Source: Exiguobacterium alkaliphilum 12/1 (lineage in GTDB: Bacteria; Bacillota; Bacilli; Exiguobacteriales; Exiguobacteriaceae). Taken from it: a stretch of 64,000 nt of DNA. The DNA lies in NCBI RefSeq assembly GCF_000714435.1, contig NZ_JJMW01000063.1, positions 1 to 64,000 on the forward strand, written 5' to 3'. A program made the position numbers and the translations under genes. The notes under the pieces are model-generated. The model did not search any database and was not told where the DNA came from. It saw only the letters and a program-made list of their open reading frames with translations. Below, piece by piece: positions 35,684-44,353 of the stretch (its first letter is position 1; every line of letters begins with the position of its first letter).

Positions 35684-36481
35684 ATGTTTAAATCCGCGAA
35701 AGCTATCTTTACAGAACTGAAATCGAGTCTGTATCTGATTTTCCGTCTTGCAACTTATGAGACGAAAAGCAACAACTCGATGCAGTACCTCGGATTTTTA
35801 TGGGAGTTCGTTACACCGTTATTGCAGATTGGAGTTTACTGGTTCGTGTTTGGATTTGGTATTCGAAGCGGCAGGCCGATTGATGGCGTGCCGTTTCTGC
35901 CATGGCTCGTGGCAGGGATTGTCGTTTGGTTCTTTATCGCCTCGGCCATCACATCCACAGCCCGTTCGGTCTATTCAAAGATCGGCATGGTCTCCAAAAT
36001 GAGCTTTCCAATCTCGACGATTCCCGCGTATGTCCTGTTGTCGCTATTTTATAGACATTTAGCGTTAGTAGGCGCAGCCTTTATTTTGATGTGGGCATTC
36101 GGTTATCCGATGGGACTGCACTCGCTCTGGTTTATTTATTTGGCAATCAGCGCGCTCGCGCTTCTCTATTCGCTCGCGCTGATTACCTCTGCCCTTACGA
36201 CGATTGTACGAGATCTTCAAAACTTGCTTCAATCGATGATGCGGATGTTAATGTATTTGACGCCGATTTTTTGGGTGCCGCCTGCTAACTTGGCGAGCAT
36301 CCTTCAAATCAATCCGCTCTACTACTTAGTCGAAGGGTATCGATCGATGTTCCTCGGAAGCGACTGGTTGGCGACGAACTGGGCTTACGGCCTCTATTAT
36401 TGGACCATCGTTCTCGTTCTCTTCTTCGTCGGATCGATGATTCATGTACGTTTCCGTCGACATTTCATCGATTATATTTGA
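35684..36481 (+). CDS. tagG: ABC-2 polysaccharide export permease (TagG/Wzm-like)
   Basis: Start at the ATG at 35684, 7 bases after AGGTG (the ATG at 35678 is too close); 265 residues. Six hydrophobic segments, with the typical TagG layout YETKSNNSMQYLGFLWEFV at the N-terminus, WLVAGIVVWFFIAS, and the C-terminal NPLYYLVEGYRSMF motif seen in wall teichoic acid and O-antigen exporters. It forms the membrane channel with the ATPase encoded next and moves lipid-linked polymer across the membrane. The two genes lie 10 bases apart. Whether the cargo is teichoic acid or a ManNAcA polymer is judged only from the neighbours. Confidence 0.85.
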   Translation: MFKSAKAIFTELKSSLYLIFRLATYETKSNNSMQYLGFLWEFVTPLLQIGVYWFVFGFGIRSGRPIDGVPFLPWLVAGIVVWFFIASAITSTARSVYSKIGMVSKMSFPISTIPAYVLLSLFYRHLALVGAAFILMWAFGYPMGLHSLWFIYLAISALALLYSLALITSALTTIVRDLQNLLQSMMRMLMYLTPIFWVPPANLASILQINPLYYLVEGYRSMFLGSDWLATNWAYGLYYWTIVLVLFFVGSMIHVRFRRHFIDYI

Positions 36482-36491
36482 GGAGGACACC

Positions 36492-37373
36492 ATGTATCAG
36501 GTTAAGTTTGAAAATGTATCGAAGCGATATACGCTCTATAACAAACCGATTGACAAGCTGAAGGAAATCTTCTTCAGCAAGGCTTCGGGAAAGCAGTTTT
36601 ATGCGCTCCGAAATGTGACATTTGAAGTTCCACCTGGTGAAGTTGTCGGGATTATCGGGATTAACGGATCAGGTAAGTCGACGATGTCGAACTTGCTTGC
36701 TGACGTCATGCCTCCGACGCACGGGAAAATCGAGCTTCATGGGAAAACGGCATTGATTGCCATTTCGTCCGGATTAAACGGAAATTTGACGGGGCTTGAA
36801 AATATCGAGCTAAAAGGGTTGATGCTCGGGATGACGAAGCAAGAGATTATCGACTTGACTCCGGCTATCATCGAGTTCGCAGATATCGGCGATTTTATTC
36901 ATCAACCGGTCAAAACGTATTCGAGTGGAATGAAGTCTCGGCTCGGCTTTGCGATTTCGATTAATGTCGATCCAGACATTTTGGTCATCGATGAGGCGCT
37001 CTCGGTCGGAGACCAGACGTTCACGGATCGCTGCCTTGCGAAGATGAACGAATTTAAAGAACAAGGGAAAACGATTTTCTTCATCAGTCATTCGGTCTCA
37101 CAAGTCCGACAATTCTGTACGCTCGGGCTATGGCTCGAGTTCGGAGAGGTCCGGGAATATGGGCCGGTCAATGAAGTGGTCAGTGAGTACAACAAGTTTT
37201 TAAAATGGTTCCGCAGTCTTTCGAAAGAGCAACAAGATGCATTCAAAGCCGATAAGTTGAAGCGTCGGACGACTGTCGTCGATGCGACAGAACTCGGTGA
37301 GACGTATATCTTGCCTGCCCATTCGGAAGAGAAGTTAAAAACGCGTCACGCGATGTCTTCTGTATCGACGTGA
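36492..37373 (+). CDS. tagH: ABC exporter ATPase (TagH/Wzt-like)
   Basis: Start at the ATG at 36492, after AGGAGG; 293 residues. Walker A GINGSGKST (K62), signature SSGMKSRLGFAISI, Walker B ILVIDEALSVGDQ and the switch His in FFISHS. The N-terminal KFENVSKRYTLYNKPIDKLK is typical of TagH. The C-terminal tail after residue 240 is short, without the long extracytoplasmic part of B. subtilis TagH and without a Wzt carbohydrate-binding domain. It powers export with the permease just upstream. Confidence 0.85.
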   Translation: MYQVKFENVSKRYTLYNKPIDKLKEIFFSKASGKQFYALRNVTFEVPPGEVVGIIGINGSGKSTMSNLLADVMPPTHGKIELHGKTALIAISSGLNGNLTGLENIELKGLMLGMTKQEIIDLTPAIIEFADIGDFIHQPVKTYSSGMKSRLGFAISINVDPDILVIDEALSVGDQTFTDRCLAKMNEFKEQGKTIFFISHSVSQVRQFCTLGLWLEFGEVREYGPVNEVVSEYNKFLKWFRSLSKEQQDAFKADKLKRRTTVVDATELGETYILPAHSEEKLKTRHAMSSVST

Positions 37374-37423
37374 CGCAACGGGAGGAGGAAGTACGTCTAT
37401 CGAGTAGACGTGCAAAACGACCT

Positions 37424-38524
37424 ATGAAAAAAGTTATGACTGTATTCGGGACGAGACCAGAAGCCATCAAAATGGCACCGCTCGTCTTAGAGTTAAAGAA
37501 ACGTGAGGGTGTCGAACCGATCGTTGTCGTCACAGCCCAGCACCGCCAAATGCTCGACCAAGTGCTTGAATTGTTTGAAATCAAGCCGGACTATGACCTC
37601 GACATCATGAAAGATAAGCAGACCCTCTATGACGTGACATCACGCGTCCTAAAAGGCATGGGAGAGGTCATTGCAGATACGAAGCCTGACATCGTACTCG
37701 TCCATGGGGACACGACAACGACGTTCGCGGCTTCACTAGCGGCATTTTATAATCAAGTAGCCGTCGGACACGTTGAAGCAGGTCTTCGGACGTACAATAA
37801 ATATTCTCCATTCCCAGAAGAGATGAACCGTCAGTTGACGGGTGTCATGGCTGATCTCCATTTTGCTCCGACCGAAACGTCGAAAGACAATTTACTACGC
37901 GAAGGCAAGAATGAAGATACGATTTTCGTGACAGGAAACACGGCGATTGATGCTTTAAAAACAACGGTACGTGAAGATTATTCGAGTGAGTTGCTCAATA
38001 TGATTCGAAACGAAGGACGCCGACTTGTTCTGTTGACGGCACACCGTCGTGAGAACCTTGGCGAGCCGATGCGAAATATGTTCCGTGCCGTCCGTCGTCT
38101 CATTGAGAAATATGATGATATTGAAGTGGTTTACCCGGTCCATATGAACCCGGTCGTGCGTGAACTCGCAAACGAGATTCTACATGATGTCGATCGTGTG
38201 CATTTGATTGAGCCGCTCGATGTATTTGATTTCCACAACTATGCTTCGGCTTCCCATTTGATTTTGACAGACTCAGGTGGCGTACAAGAAGAAGCACCAT
38301 CACTTGGTGTCCCTGTCCTGGTTCTCCGTGACACGACGGAACGACCTGAAGGTGTAGCCGCAGGCACGCTCAAGTTGGCGGGAGTTGACGAGGAAGTGAT
38401 TTACTCACTCGCTGACGAGTTACTTTCGGATGAGACGGCATATGAAAAAATGTCGAAAGCATCAAACCCATACGGTGATGGAGAAGCATCACGACGAATC
38501 GTCGATGCGATTCTTGCCAACTGA
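37424..38524 (+). CDS. mnaA: UDP-N-acetylglucosamine 2-epimerase (WecB/MnaA-like)
   Basis: Start placed at the ATG at 37424 (MKKVMTVFGTRPEAIKMAPL), because homologues begin there; a GTG at 37370 overlapping the previous stop would add 18 residues, and the GGAGGAGG at 37380 fits neither start well. 366 residues, the usual length. Motifs: FGTRPEAIKMAPL, LVHGDTTTTFAA, VGHVEAGLRT, LTAHRREN, and DSGGVQEEAPSLGVPVLVLR. It interconverts UDP-GlcNAc and UDP-ManNAc, giving the substrate for the dehydrogenase at 34379 or ManNAc for a linkage unit. Confidence 0.9.
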   Translation: MKKVMTVFGTRPEAIKMAPLVLELKKREGVEPIVVVTAQHRQMLDQVLELFEIKPDYDLDIMKDKQTLYDVTSRVLKGMGEVIADTKPDIVLVHGDTTTTFAASLAAFYNQVAVGHVEAGLRTYNKYSPFPEEMNRQLTGVMADLHFAPTETSKDNLLREGKNEDTIFVTGNTAIDALKTTVREDYSSELLNMIRNEGRRLVLLTAHRRENLGEPMRNMFRAVRRLIEKYDDIEVVYPVHMNPVVRELANEILHDVDRVHLIEPLDVFDFHNYASASHLILTDSGGVQEEAPSLGVPVLVLRDTTERPEGVAAGTLKLAGVDEEVIYSLADELLSDETAYEKMSKASNPYGDGEASRRIVDAILAN

Positions 38525-38604
38525 ATGGATGCAGAATGAGTTGTTTTGTGCGATGCACAGCAACTCTTTTCTGTATCGGCATTTTGAAATTGGAGGCGTT
38601 ATTT

Positions 38605-39081
38605 ATGTCAACAAAACGAATTCGACCAGCCATCTATCATTATTACCCGCGAGGTCCACAAAAAGATCATATGTCGATGCGGGAAGAAGAATACAAGACG
38701 GAAGTGACTTTTCTCCCAAAAGCAGAAACGGACTCGATTTACGTGCAGCTGTTCGATTTGAAGTTTGAGATTCCACCATCAAAGATCTTTTTGGGCGATG
38801 CTAAAATTGAGCCGTGCAAAGAGATTAAAATTGAGACTCAATTGTTTGTCGAAGGGGACCAGAAGATTGATTTTGAACTTTATTTCATGCAGTACACGGA
38901 TGAAGAACGAGTCTCGAATAAACGTTTTCGTTTAACGCTCAACCCGGGGATGAATGACGTGAACGAAACAATCAAACGAATCGAGGACGCGAAATACTTT
39001 AAGCTGTCTTATAAATACGTGGTACAGACGCTTGAACCCGTCACCGTTCGTTTTGACGACCTTTACGTGACCTTCGCGTAA
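38605..39081 (+). CDS. Stand-alone beta module related to the 1022-residue glycosyltransferase
   Basis: Start at the ATG at 38605, 8 bases after TGGAGG; an upstream ATG at 38536 lacks a ribosome binding site. 158 residues, no signal peptide. No named family recognised. The C-terminal half (FELYFMQYTDEERVSNKRF, then a KYFKLSYKYVVQ block and PVTVRFDDLYVTF) follows the same pattern as the third N-terminal module of the 29002 product (VVLYLVAYSETERQLMQQV, FLRFALRVDGSGEAVIDRI). A polymer- or partner-binding role inside the cell is inferred. It lies between the epimerase and acetylation genes, in the same transcription direction. Confidence 0.7.
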   Translation: MSTKRIRPAIYHYYPRGPQKDHMSMREEEYKTEVTFLPKAETDSIYVQLFDLKFEIPPSKIFLGDAKIEPCKEIKIETQLFVEGDQKIDFELYFMQYTDEERVSNKRFRLTLNPGMNDVNETIKRIEDAKYFKLSYKYVVQTLEPVTVRFDDLYVTFA

Positions 39082-39117
39082 ACATCGTCAATTTTTAGGG
39101 AGAAAGGAACAGGGAAA

Positions 39118-40548
39118 ATGCTATTTAGTTCCACAGTTTTTTTATTCTACTTCTTACCAGTCGTTTTACTCATCTACTTCTTATCACCGCGTGTGCTCAA
39201 GAACTCGATTCTACTCGTTGCAAGTCTGTTCTTTTATGCATGGGGGGAACCGAGGTTCGTCCTCATCATGCTCGCTTCGATTGTGATGAACTATGTCTTT
39301 GGGTTACTCGTTGATCGATACCGATACGAAGCCAAACCGTTAAAGTGGACGATGGTAGCAATGATTATCGGAAACTTAGGAATGCTTGGTGTCTTCAAGT
39401 ATGCAAGCTTCTTCGTTGAAAATGTAAACTCGGTCATGGGCTTCTCGTTGAATGATCCTGAGATTCCGTTGCCGCTTGGTATCTCATTCTTTACGTTCCA
39501 AGCGATGAGCTATGTAATTGATGTTTATCGTCAAGATGGACGCCTGCAACGCAATATCTTTGATTTGGCACTGTATGTCTCGTTCTTCCCGCAGCTCATC
39601 GCAGGTCCAATCGTGCGCTATCAGACGGTCGCGGACGAGATTGTGGACCGGCGCGAGACCGTAGATGACTTTGTGAATGGTGTACAACGATTCGTCATCG
39701 GTCTAGGAAAGAAAATGATTTTAGCGAACAGTTGTGGCTATGTGGCGGATCAGGTGTTCTCGCAATCACCAGGAGACTTATCGACGACGTTAGCGTGGAT
39801 TGGAATCATCGCCTATTCGCTTCAAATCTATTTTGACTTCTCTGGCTATTCGGACATGGCGATTGGTCTCGGACGGATGTTCGGATTCCATTTCCTCGAA
39901 AACTTTAACTATCCCTATATCTCGAAGTCGGTGTCTGAGTTTTGGCGTCGTTGGCACATTTCACTGGGGAGTTGGTTCCGAGACTATGTATATATTCCGC
40001 TCGGGGGGAACCGCTCGGGTAGCTACAGGACGTACCGAAACTTAACTATCGTCTGGTTGTTGACAGGTGTTTGGCATGGAGCGAGCTGGACATTCATCGC
40101 CTGGGGACTTTACTATGGAATCTTCATCATGTTGGAGCGGGCATTTCTCGGGAAATGGCTCGCGACATGGCCGGCATGGCTCGCTCATGCGTTCACTTTG
40201 TTTGTCGTCGTCGTCGGATGGGTATTCTTCCGTGCGGATAATTTTGAATATGCACTCGGCTATTTACAAGTCATGTTTGGCTTGCATGGAGGCGACTTGT
40301 TTAATCAGACGGCTTACTTCTATCTCGTCCAATACGGAGTCGTCCTACTTCTAGCGATGATTGCGGCGACACCGATACCGAAGTATGTAGTGGCACGCTT
40401 CTTGAAACACGAGTTAAATACAGAACGACCAGCACTTGCCGTAAGCGCTGGGGTAGCAAGGGCGACCTACGTATTGTTTATTTTTGCGATTTCTATATCG
40501 TATGTCGTTTCGAGCACATTCAATCCGTTTATTTATTTCCGGTTCTAA
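39118..40548 (+). CDS. MBOAT membrane O-acyltransferase (AlgI/DltB-like)
   Basis: A 476-residue multi-spanning membrane protein. Hallmarks: PLGISFFTFQAMSYVIDVYR, QLIAGPIVRY, FDFSGYSDMAIGLGRMFGF, FWRRWHISLGSWFRDYVYIP, and the catalytic His in WLLTGVWHGASW. AlgI-type members pass acetyl groups through the membrane for O-acetylation of exported polysaccharide, working with an AlgJ/AlgX-type SGNH partner, which is exactly the next gene, 13 bases away. DltB would require dltA and dltC neighbours, which are absent here, so acetylation is the better call. Confidence 0.85.
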   Translation: MLFSSTVFLFYFLPVVLLIYFLSPRVLKNSILLVASLFFYAWGEPRFVLIMLASIVMNYVFGLLVDRYRYEAKPLKWTMVAMIIGNLGMLGVFKYASFFVENVNSVMGFSLNDPEIPLPLGISFFTFQAMSYVIDVYRQDGRLQRNIFDLALYVSFFPQLIAGPIVRYQTVADEIVDRRETVDDFVNGVQRFVIGLGKKMILANSCGYVADQVFSQSPGDLSTTLAWIGIIAYSLQIYFDFSGYSDMAIGLGRMFGFHFLENFNYPYISKSVSEFWRRWHISLGSWFRDYVYIPLGGNRSGSYRTYRNLTIVWLLTGVWHGASWTFIAWGLYYGIFIMLERAFLGKWLATWPAWLAHAFTLFVVVVGWVFFRADNFEYALGYLQVMFGLHGGDLFNQTAYFYLVQYGVVLLLAMIAATPIPKYVVARFLKHELNTERPALAVSAGVARATYVLFIFAISISYVVSSTFNPFIYFRF

Positions 40549-40561
40549 GGGAGGCTGCATG

Positions 40562-41779
40562 ATGAAACGAATCTCATCTGATGAACTGAATCAACGAACA
40601 CGTCGTAAACTGTCATGGATTACAAATACAATCATCCTGTTCAGTTTTCTAGGCATTCTATTTTACGGTTTAACCGTTTTTGCACTCGGTGAAGAGGAAG
40701 AGTCTTCGGATGTGGAAGGGCGGATGCTCGAAAAGCGTCCGGCCTTCAGCGTTTCGTCATTTTTAGACGGAACGTACACAGAGACGTTTGAATCCTCTGC
40801 CAACGATCAAGTATTTCAACGTGATTTATGGATTGAAGGCCAAGCTTGGTTTCAACGAAACATTTTAAGACAGCAAATGAATAATGGTGTCATCAGTTTA
40901 GACGGTGTACTCTATTCACCTGAGACGAACGCAAGTGAATATTCGGCGCTTGGTGAGTTCTTTAAGACGTTCCAAGAGGAGATGAAGGCGCAACAGGTGC
41001 CGGTCTATTTTGCTTCGGCGCCTAGTAAGCCAGTGTATGCGGCGCGAAATGGGATTTTTCCGCGTTACATTGAAACAGTGGACGTGGAAAATCGAGAAAG
41101 GCTTCACCAGCGTATAAACGAAGCGGATATACCGTTAATCGACTTGGAGGAGCGACTTAGGGAGATGGACGGTGAGGACATCTATTTCAAGACAGACCAT
41201 CACTGGAGAGCGGAAGGCGCGTTTATCGGGTATGAGGAAATTATGAACGTGTTGACTGACGAATATCCAGAACTCCAAATGTTATCAATCGAGAAAATGG
41301 AAACGAAAACGGTGGAAGGGCCTTTCTATGGTTCAAGTGCACGGGAAATCTCCATTTCATACGTGCAGGAGGCTGATACATTCACCTATTTGGAACCAAA
41401 AGATGGCTTTACGACAACAGTCTGTCGAAACTTTGATGATTGCGGCCATGAAGTGCTTGACCGGGCTGTTCTTGAAGACACAACGGACTTCACCAACTAC
41501 TATAATCTTTTTTTGGGCGACAACTATGCGCAATTGAAAATCGAACAGAAAGAGCCAATCAATGATCGGCATATCCTCGTGTTGAAAGATTCCTATGCGA
41601 ATCCGTTGCTCGGTTATTTAGGTGAATCGTTCGGTACCGTATCTGCAATTGATGTACGTTATGCGGAAGGAAACGTCGACATCACGGATTATATCGAAGA
41701 AGAGCAGGTTGATCTCGTGTTGTTTATGCACAACGACCGTATTTCAGGGATGGCCAGCGATTACGAGGACGCATTCTAA
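40562..41779 (+). CDS. AlgJ/AlgX-like (DHHW) acetyltransferase partner
   Basis: Start at the ATG at 40562, 7 bases after GGGAGG (an ATG at 40559 is adjacent); 405 residues. One N-terminal membrane anchor (ITNTIILFSFLGILFYGLTV), then an extracellular SGNH-like domain. The signature D212-H213-H214-W215 in FKTDHHWRAEG and the serine region VLKDSYANPLLGYLGESF are seen, with RMLEKRPAFSVSSFLDGTYT as the usual entry sequence. It completes O-acetylation of the exported polymer using acetyl groups supplied by the MBOAT protein upstream. Confidence 0.8.
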   Translation: MKRISSDELNQRTRRKLSWITNTIILFSFLGILFYGLTVFALGEEEESSDVEGRMLEKRPAFSVSSFLDGTYTETFESSANDQVFQRDLWIEGQAWFQRNILRQQMNNGVISLDGVLYSPETNASEYSALGEFFKTFQEEMKAQQVPVYFASAPSKPVYAARNGIFPRYIETVDVENRERLHQRINEADIPLIDLEERLREMDGEDIYFKTDHHWRAEGAFIGYEEIMNVLTDEYPELQMLSIEKMETKTVEGPFYGSSAREISISYVQEADTFTYLEPKDGFTTTVCRNFDDCGHEVLDRAVLEDTTDFTNYYNLFLGDNYAQLKIEQKEPINDRHILVLKDSYANPLLGYLGESFGTVSAIDVRYAEGNVDITDYIEEEQVDLVLFMHNDRISGMASDYEDAF

Positions 41780-41802
41780 CTCGTATAGAGAGGGGGAATC
41801 TT

Positions 41803-43194
41803 ATGAAGATACTCTTACCTGTATATTTTCATTCGGCGATGGGTGGTTTGCATTTGCATATTATTGCGTCGGTACGATATTTACGTAAACAGGGATATGA
41901 GGTGACCGTCGTGTGTAAACCTGGGCCATTCTCTGAAGAGATTCAAAGTCTAGGCGGTGAGGTCATCGAGACAGACTACACCAATCAAGATGTGCACCGT
42001 GTCATCGATGAAGTGTTGCCGCAATCGTTCGATGTCGTCTATGCGCACCCGTTCGACTCGAGGCAGTTAGGACTTGCTATCGCAGAAGCGAAAAATATTC
42101 CTTTTGTCCTCGTTATTCATGGGATGTATCATGACGAGATTGCTCAATACCATGAGCGGATTTCAAAAGTGATTGCGGTCTCGGAAACGATTGGTGACTA
42201 TTTGATTGAACATTGCCCTGATGTGGCTTCGAAGATTGAAGTCATCTTCAATGGCGTGTCCGATTCATTCCGGCCGGGGGCTGTGCGTGAAGACCCCGGT
42301 CGATTGACAGGCATGTTTATATCGCGCATTGATGCGGACATGTTGTTTAATTTAGATGTTTTTTGGGATGCGCTTCAAGATGACGCAGTTAAACGCCTTC
42401 CGATTGATTGGGTTGTGGTAGGCGATGGGACACAACGAGGTAAGTATGAAATAAGGTATGCGGATGAATTGAAGGCAACCTCTCAGACTATTACGTGGAC
42501 AGGATGGCTATCTCAAGAAGCATTACCTATTCAAATGCAACAAGCAGATTTTATCATTGCGCCTAGTCGAGCTGCGATTGAGGCGTTAGCAGTCGGTAAG
42601 CCGACCATCGCAGCAGGTAGTAAGGGATACCATGGGCTAATTACACCGGATACGTGGAAAGAAGCTGCCAAAACGAATTTTGGTGGAATTGGTTCGAGAT
42701 ATGAGGGGTATCAAAAAGGTGAAATCGGTAGAGACATTATTCGATTGACAGACCCAAAGGTGCGCAAAGAATTAGGAGAATTTTCTTCAGAGTTGGCGAA
42801 TCGAGAGTTTCGTGACGACAAACCGCAACGTCAATTAGAGCATCTGCTTCAATCTGTGATTAGAGAAGGAACTACACCGATAAATATGAACGCGAGTTAT
42901 CCGCATGTCCGCTATGAACAATTACATTTTCATCGGTCGGCTCAATTGCTAAGAGGCAAGCTTGAGAAGCAAAATACGAAACGGGAAAGAGCAATAGAAG
43001 AGCGAGACGAAGCGAGAAAAGAAGTGAAACGAGGCGAACAGAATTTGATAGCCATCAATCACTCGAACCGTAAGAAAGATCAAGAGCTCGAAAAATTGCG
43101 TGCTCAACTCAAAGAACGACAAGAGGCATATCGACGCCTTCTTCAACAGTTCAATAAAGAGCAAGCCGAAGCAAAACAGCGTCCGAATGAATAA
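41803..43194 (+). CDS. GT4 glycosyltransferase with C-terminal coiled coil
   Basis: A 463-residue protein with GAGGGGG before the ATG. Residues 1-370 are a GT4 fold: SAMGGLHLHIIASVRYLRKQ at the glycine-rich start, KVIAVSETIGDYLIEHCPD, VIFNGVSDSFRPG, VVGDGTQRGKYEIRYADEL, and FIIAPSRAAIEALAVGKPTI with the donor-binding Glu. Residues about 385-463 are a strongly charged coiled coil (KREQAIEER-type heptads, ELEKLRAQLKERQEAYRRLL). The tail may bind the coiled-coil protein at 28622 or self-associate. It is the last gene of the cluster and is followed by a strong terminator. Confidence 0.85.
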   Translation: MKILLPVYFHSAMGGLHLHIIASVRYLRKQGYEVTVVCKPGPFSEEIQSLGGEVIETDYTNQDVHRVIDEVLPQSFDVVYAHPFDSRQLGLAIAEAKNIPFVLVIHGMYHDEIAQYHERISKVIAVSETIGDYLIEHCPDVASKIEVIFNGVSDSFRPGAVREDPGRLTGMFISRIDADMLFNLDVFWDALQDDAVKRLPIDWVVVGDGTQRGKYEIRYADELKATSQTITWTGWLSQEALPIQMQQADFIIAPSRAAIEALAVGKPTIAAGSKGYHGLITPDTWKEAAKTNFGGIGSRYEGYQKGEIGRDIIRLTDPKVRKELGEFSSELANREFRDDKPQRQLEHLLQSVIREGTTPINMNASYPHVRYEQLHFHRSAQLLRGKLEKQNTKRERAIEERDEARKEVKRGEQNLIAINHSNRKKDQELEKLRAQLKERQEAYRRLLQQFNKEQAEAKQRPNE

Positions 43195-43216
43195 CAGTTC
43201 GTCTACTCATAAATTG

Positions 43217-43260
43217 AAAATCAAGGTGTCCCTCGTATGGGAGGACACCTTGATTTTTTA
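43217..43260. terminator. Terminator of the polymer cluster
   Basis: AAAATCAAGGTGTCC pairs with GGACACCTTGATTTT. The 15-bp stem is followed by T, and A-rich sequence lies on the other side, so it also serves the convergent gene ending at 43282. Confidence 0.9.
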
Positions 43261-43281
43261 ATGGACTCATTCTATCGTTCT

Positions 43282-43548
43282 TTACGTTAGTCTGCACGGC
43301 CCTAACGTCGATAAGTATCGGATTGCGGCCCGAAGGCAGGCAAGCTGCTCGTTGTAAGATTTGTCCGGTTGAATACGGAGATGAGTTAATGACTCTTCTT
43401 GATTTTGCCATTGCTCAGTCGGATGAATAATAAATTTGTAATAAGAATTCTCCATACGGACCACTTCGATTTCTGCAAAAAGTTTTGTATCACGTCGATA
43501 AGAAAATCGTGTTGACACAAAAGAAAAATCCTCCATCTCAGATACCAT
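43282..43548 (-). CDS. Small hypothetical protein
   Basis: An 88-residue frame (MVSEMEDFSFVSTRF...), with GGGAGG only 2 bases before the ATG at 43548 and a second ATG at 43536. It has balanced, non-shadow composition, with an antiparallel beta-like N-terminal half (VSTRFSYRRDTKLFAEIEVV) and a helix (NEQLACLRAAIRYL). No signal peptide, no known motif. It ends at the shared terminator with the polymer cluster. The 273 bases 43549-43821 are AT-rich without a gene. Confidence 0.55.
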   Translation of the reverse strand: MVSEMEDFSFVSTRFSYRRDTKLFAEIEVVRMENSYYKFIIHPTEQWQNQEESLTHLRIQPDKSYNEQLACLRAAIRYLSTLGPCRLT

Positions 43549-43738
43549 TTCCTCCCTTAAAAACCCTTATAAAAATCATTATAAGACAATTAAAAGTAAA
43601 AAAGAATTTATTTTTTCATATTATGGAAATGTTTAAAAGCATATATGACAATTATTTAGGTTTTTGTGTATATAATCTTATGAAAGAAGTATTATAAAAA
43701 TCCTTCTTTAGCGGTTAACAAATATTTTAAAGATATGA

Positions 43739-43767
43739 TTCAGCAAACAGCCAATCTTATATATAAT
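43739..43767 (+). promoter_or_regulatory. Possible promoter of the YdcF-like gene
   Basis: TTCAGC (43739-43744) and a perfect TATAAT (43762-43767) with a 17-base spacer, 54 bases before the ATG at 43822. The -35 box is weak. Confidence 0.45.
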
Positions 43768-43821
43768 AATGACCATAAGTGAAAAACATTGTTATGATGA
43801 GATTATTAAAAAAGGGGGCCA

Positions 43822-44322
43822 ATGTTGAAGCAACCAGACGGCACGTATCGATACGTCCTCATCCTCGGGGCGAAAGTGAACGGGATCAAGCCATCGAAAG
43901 CACTCCGGCATCGGATCGAGGTGGCGGCTGCTTACGCGGCACGCTTCCCACACGTGGAACTGATTGCGACAGGCGGACAAGGGCCGGACGAAGGGATGGC
44001 CGAGGCGCTCGTCATCAAGCGGGAACTCATCGCCCGCGGGGTCAGCGAGGAGCGGATCCACGTCGAGGCCGCGTCGACGTCGACGTATGAGAACTTTCTC
44101 CTCAGCCGCGTGATTTGGGACGGGGAACCGGGGCTCACCGTCGTGACGAACGATTTCCACGTCCGCCGAGCCCGGCTCGTCGCACGTCTCTACTTCGGGC
44201 TGAAGACGGACGCGCTTTATGCGTTGACACCGGCTTCGGTCAAGCCGAAATATGTCATCCGCGAACAGCTCGCCTACATCAAGCTGTTCCTCAACTATAT
44301 GCGCTGGAAGTGGCGCCCATGA
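43822..44322 (+). CDS. DUF218/YdcF-like protein
   Basis: A 166-residue protein with AAAGGGGG before the ATG. The DUF218 pattern is clear: VLILGAKVNGIKPSKALRHR at the start, LIATGGQGPDEGMAEAL, the ASTSTYENFLLSR block, and VVTNDFHVRRARLVARLYF with the conserved His. Members of the SanA/ElyC/YdcF group are linked to envelope maintenance and lipid-carrier use, although the reaction is poorly defined. No membrane segment is seen, unlike ElyC. It ends convergently with the OatA-like gene at a shared hairpin. Confidence 0.85.
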   Translation: MLKQPDGTYRYVLILGAKVNGIKPSKALRHRIEVAAAYAARFPHVELIATGGQGPDEGMAEALVIKRELIARGVSEERIHVEAASTSTYENFLLSRVIWDGEPGLTVVTNDFHVRRARLVARLYFGLKTDALYALTPASVKPKYVIREQLAYIKLFLNYMRWKWRP

Positions 44323-44353
44323 AAAAATGACCTAGCAGCCGCTAGGTCATTTG
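44323..44353. terminator. Bidirectional terminator between YdcF-like and OatA-like genes
   Basis: AAATGACCTAGC and GCTAGGTCATTT form a 12-bp stem with the loop AGCC, A-rich on the left and T-rich on the right. Confidence 0.85.

Noticed and set aside
39118-41779. dlt-type D-alanylation genes
   Set aside because: The MBOAT protein could be DltB, but DltA, DltC and DltD are missing and the partner has the DHHW motif of AlgJ/AlgX.
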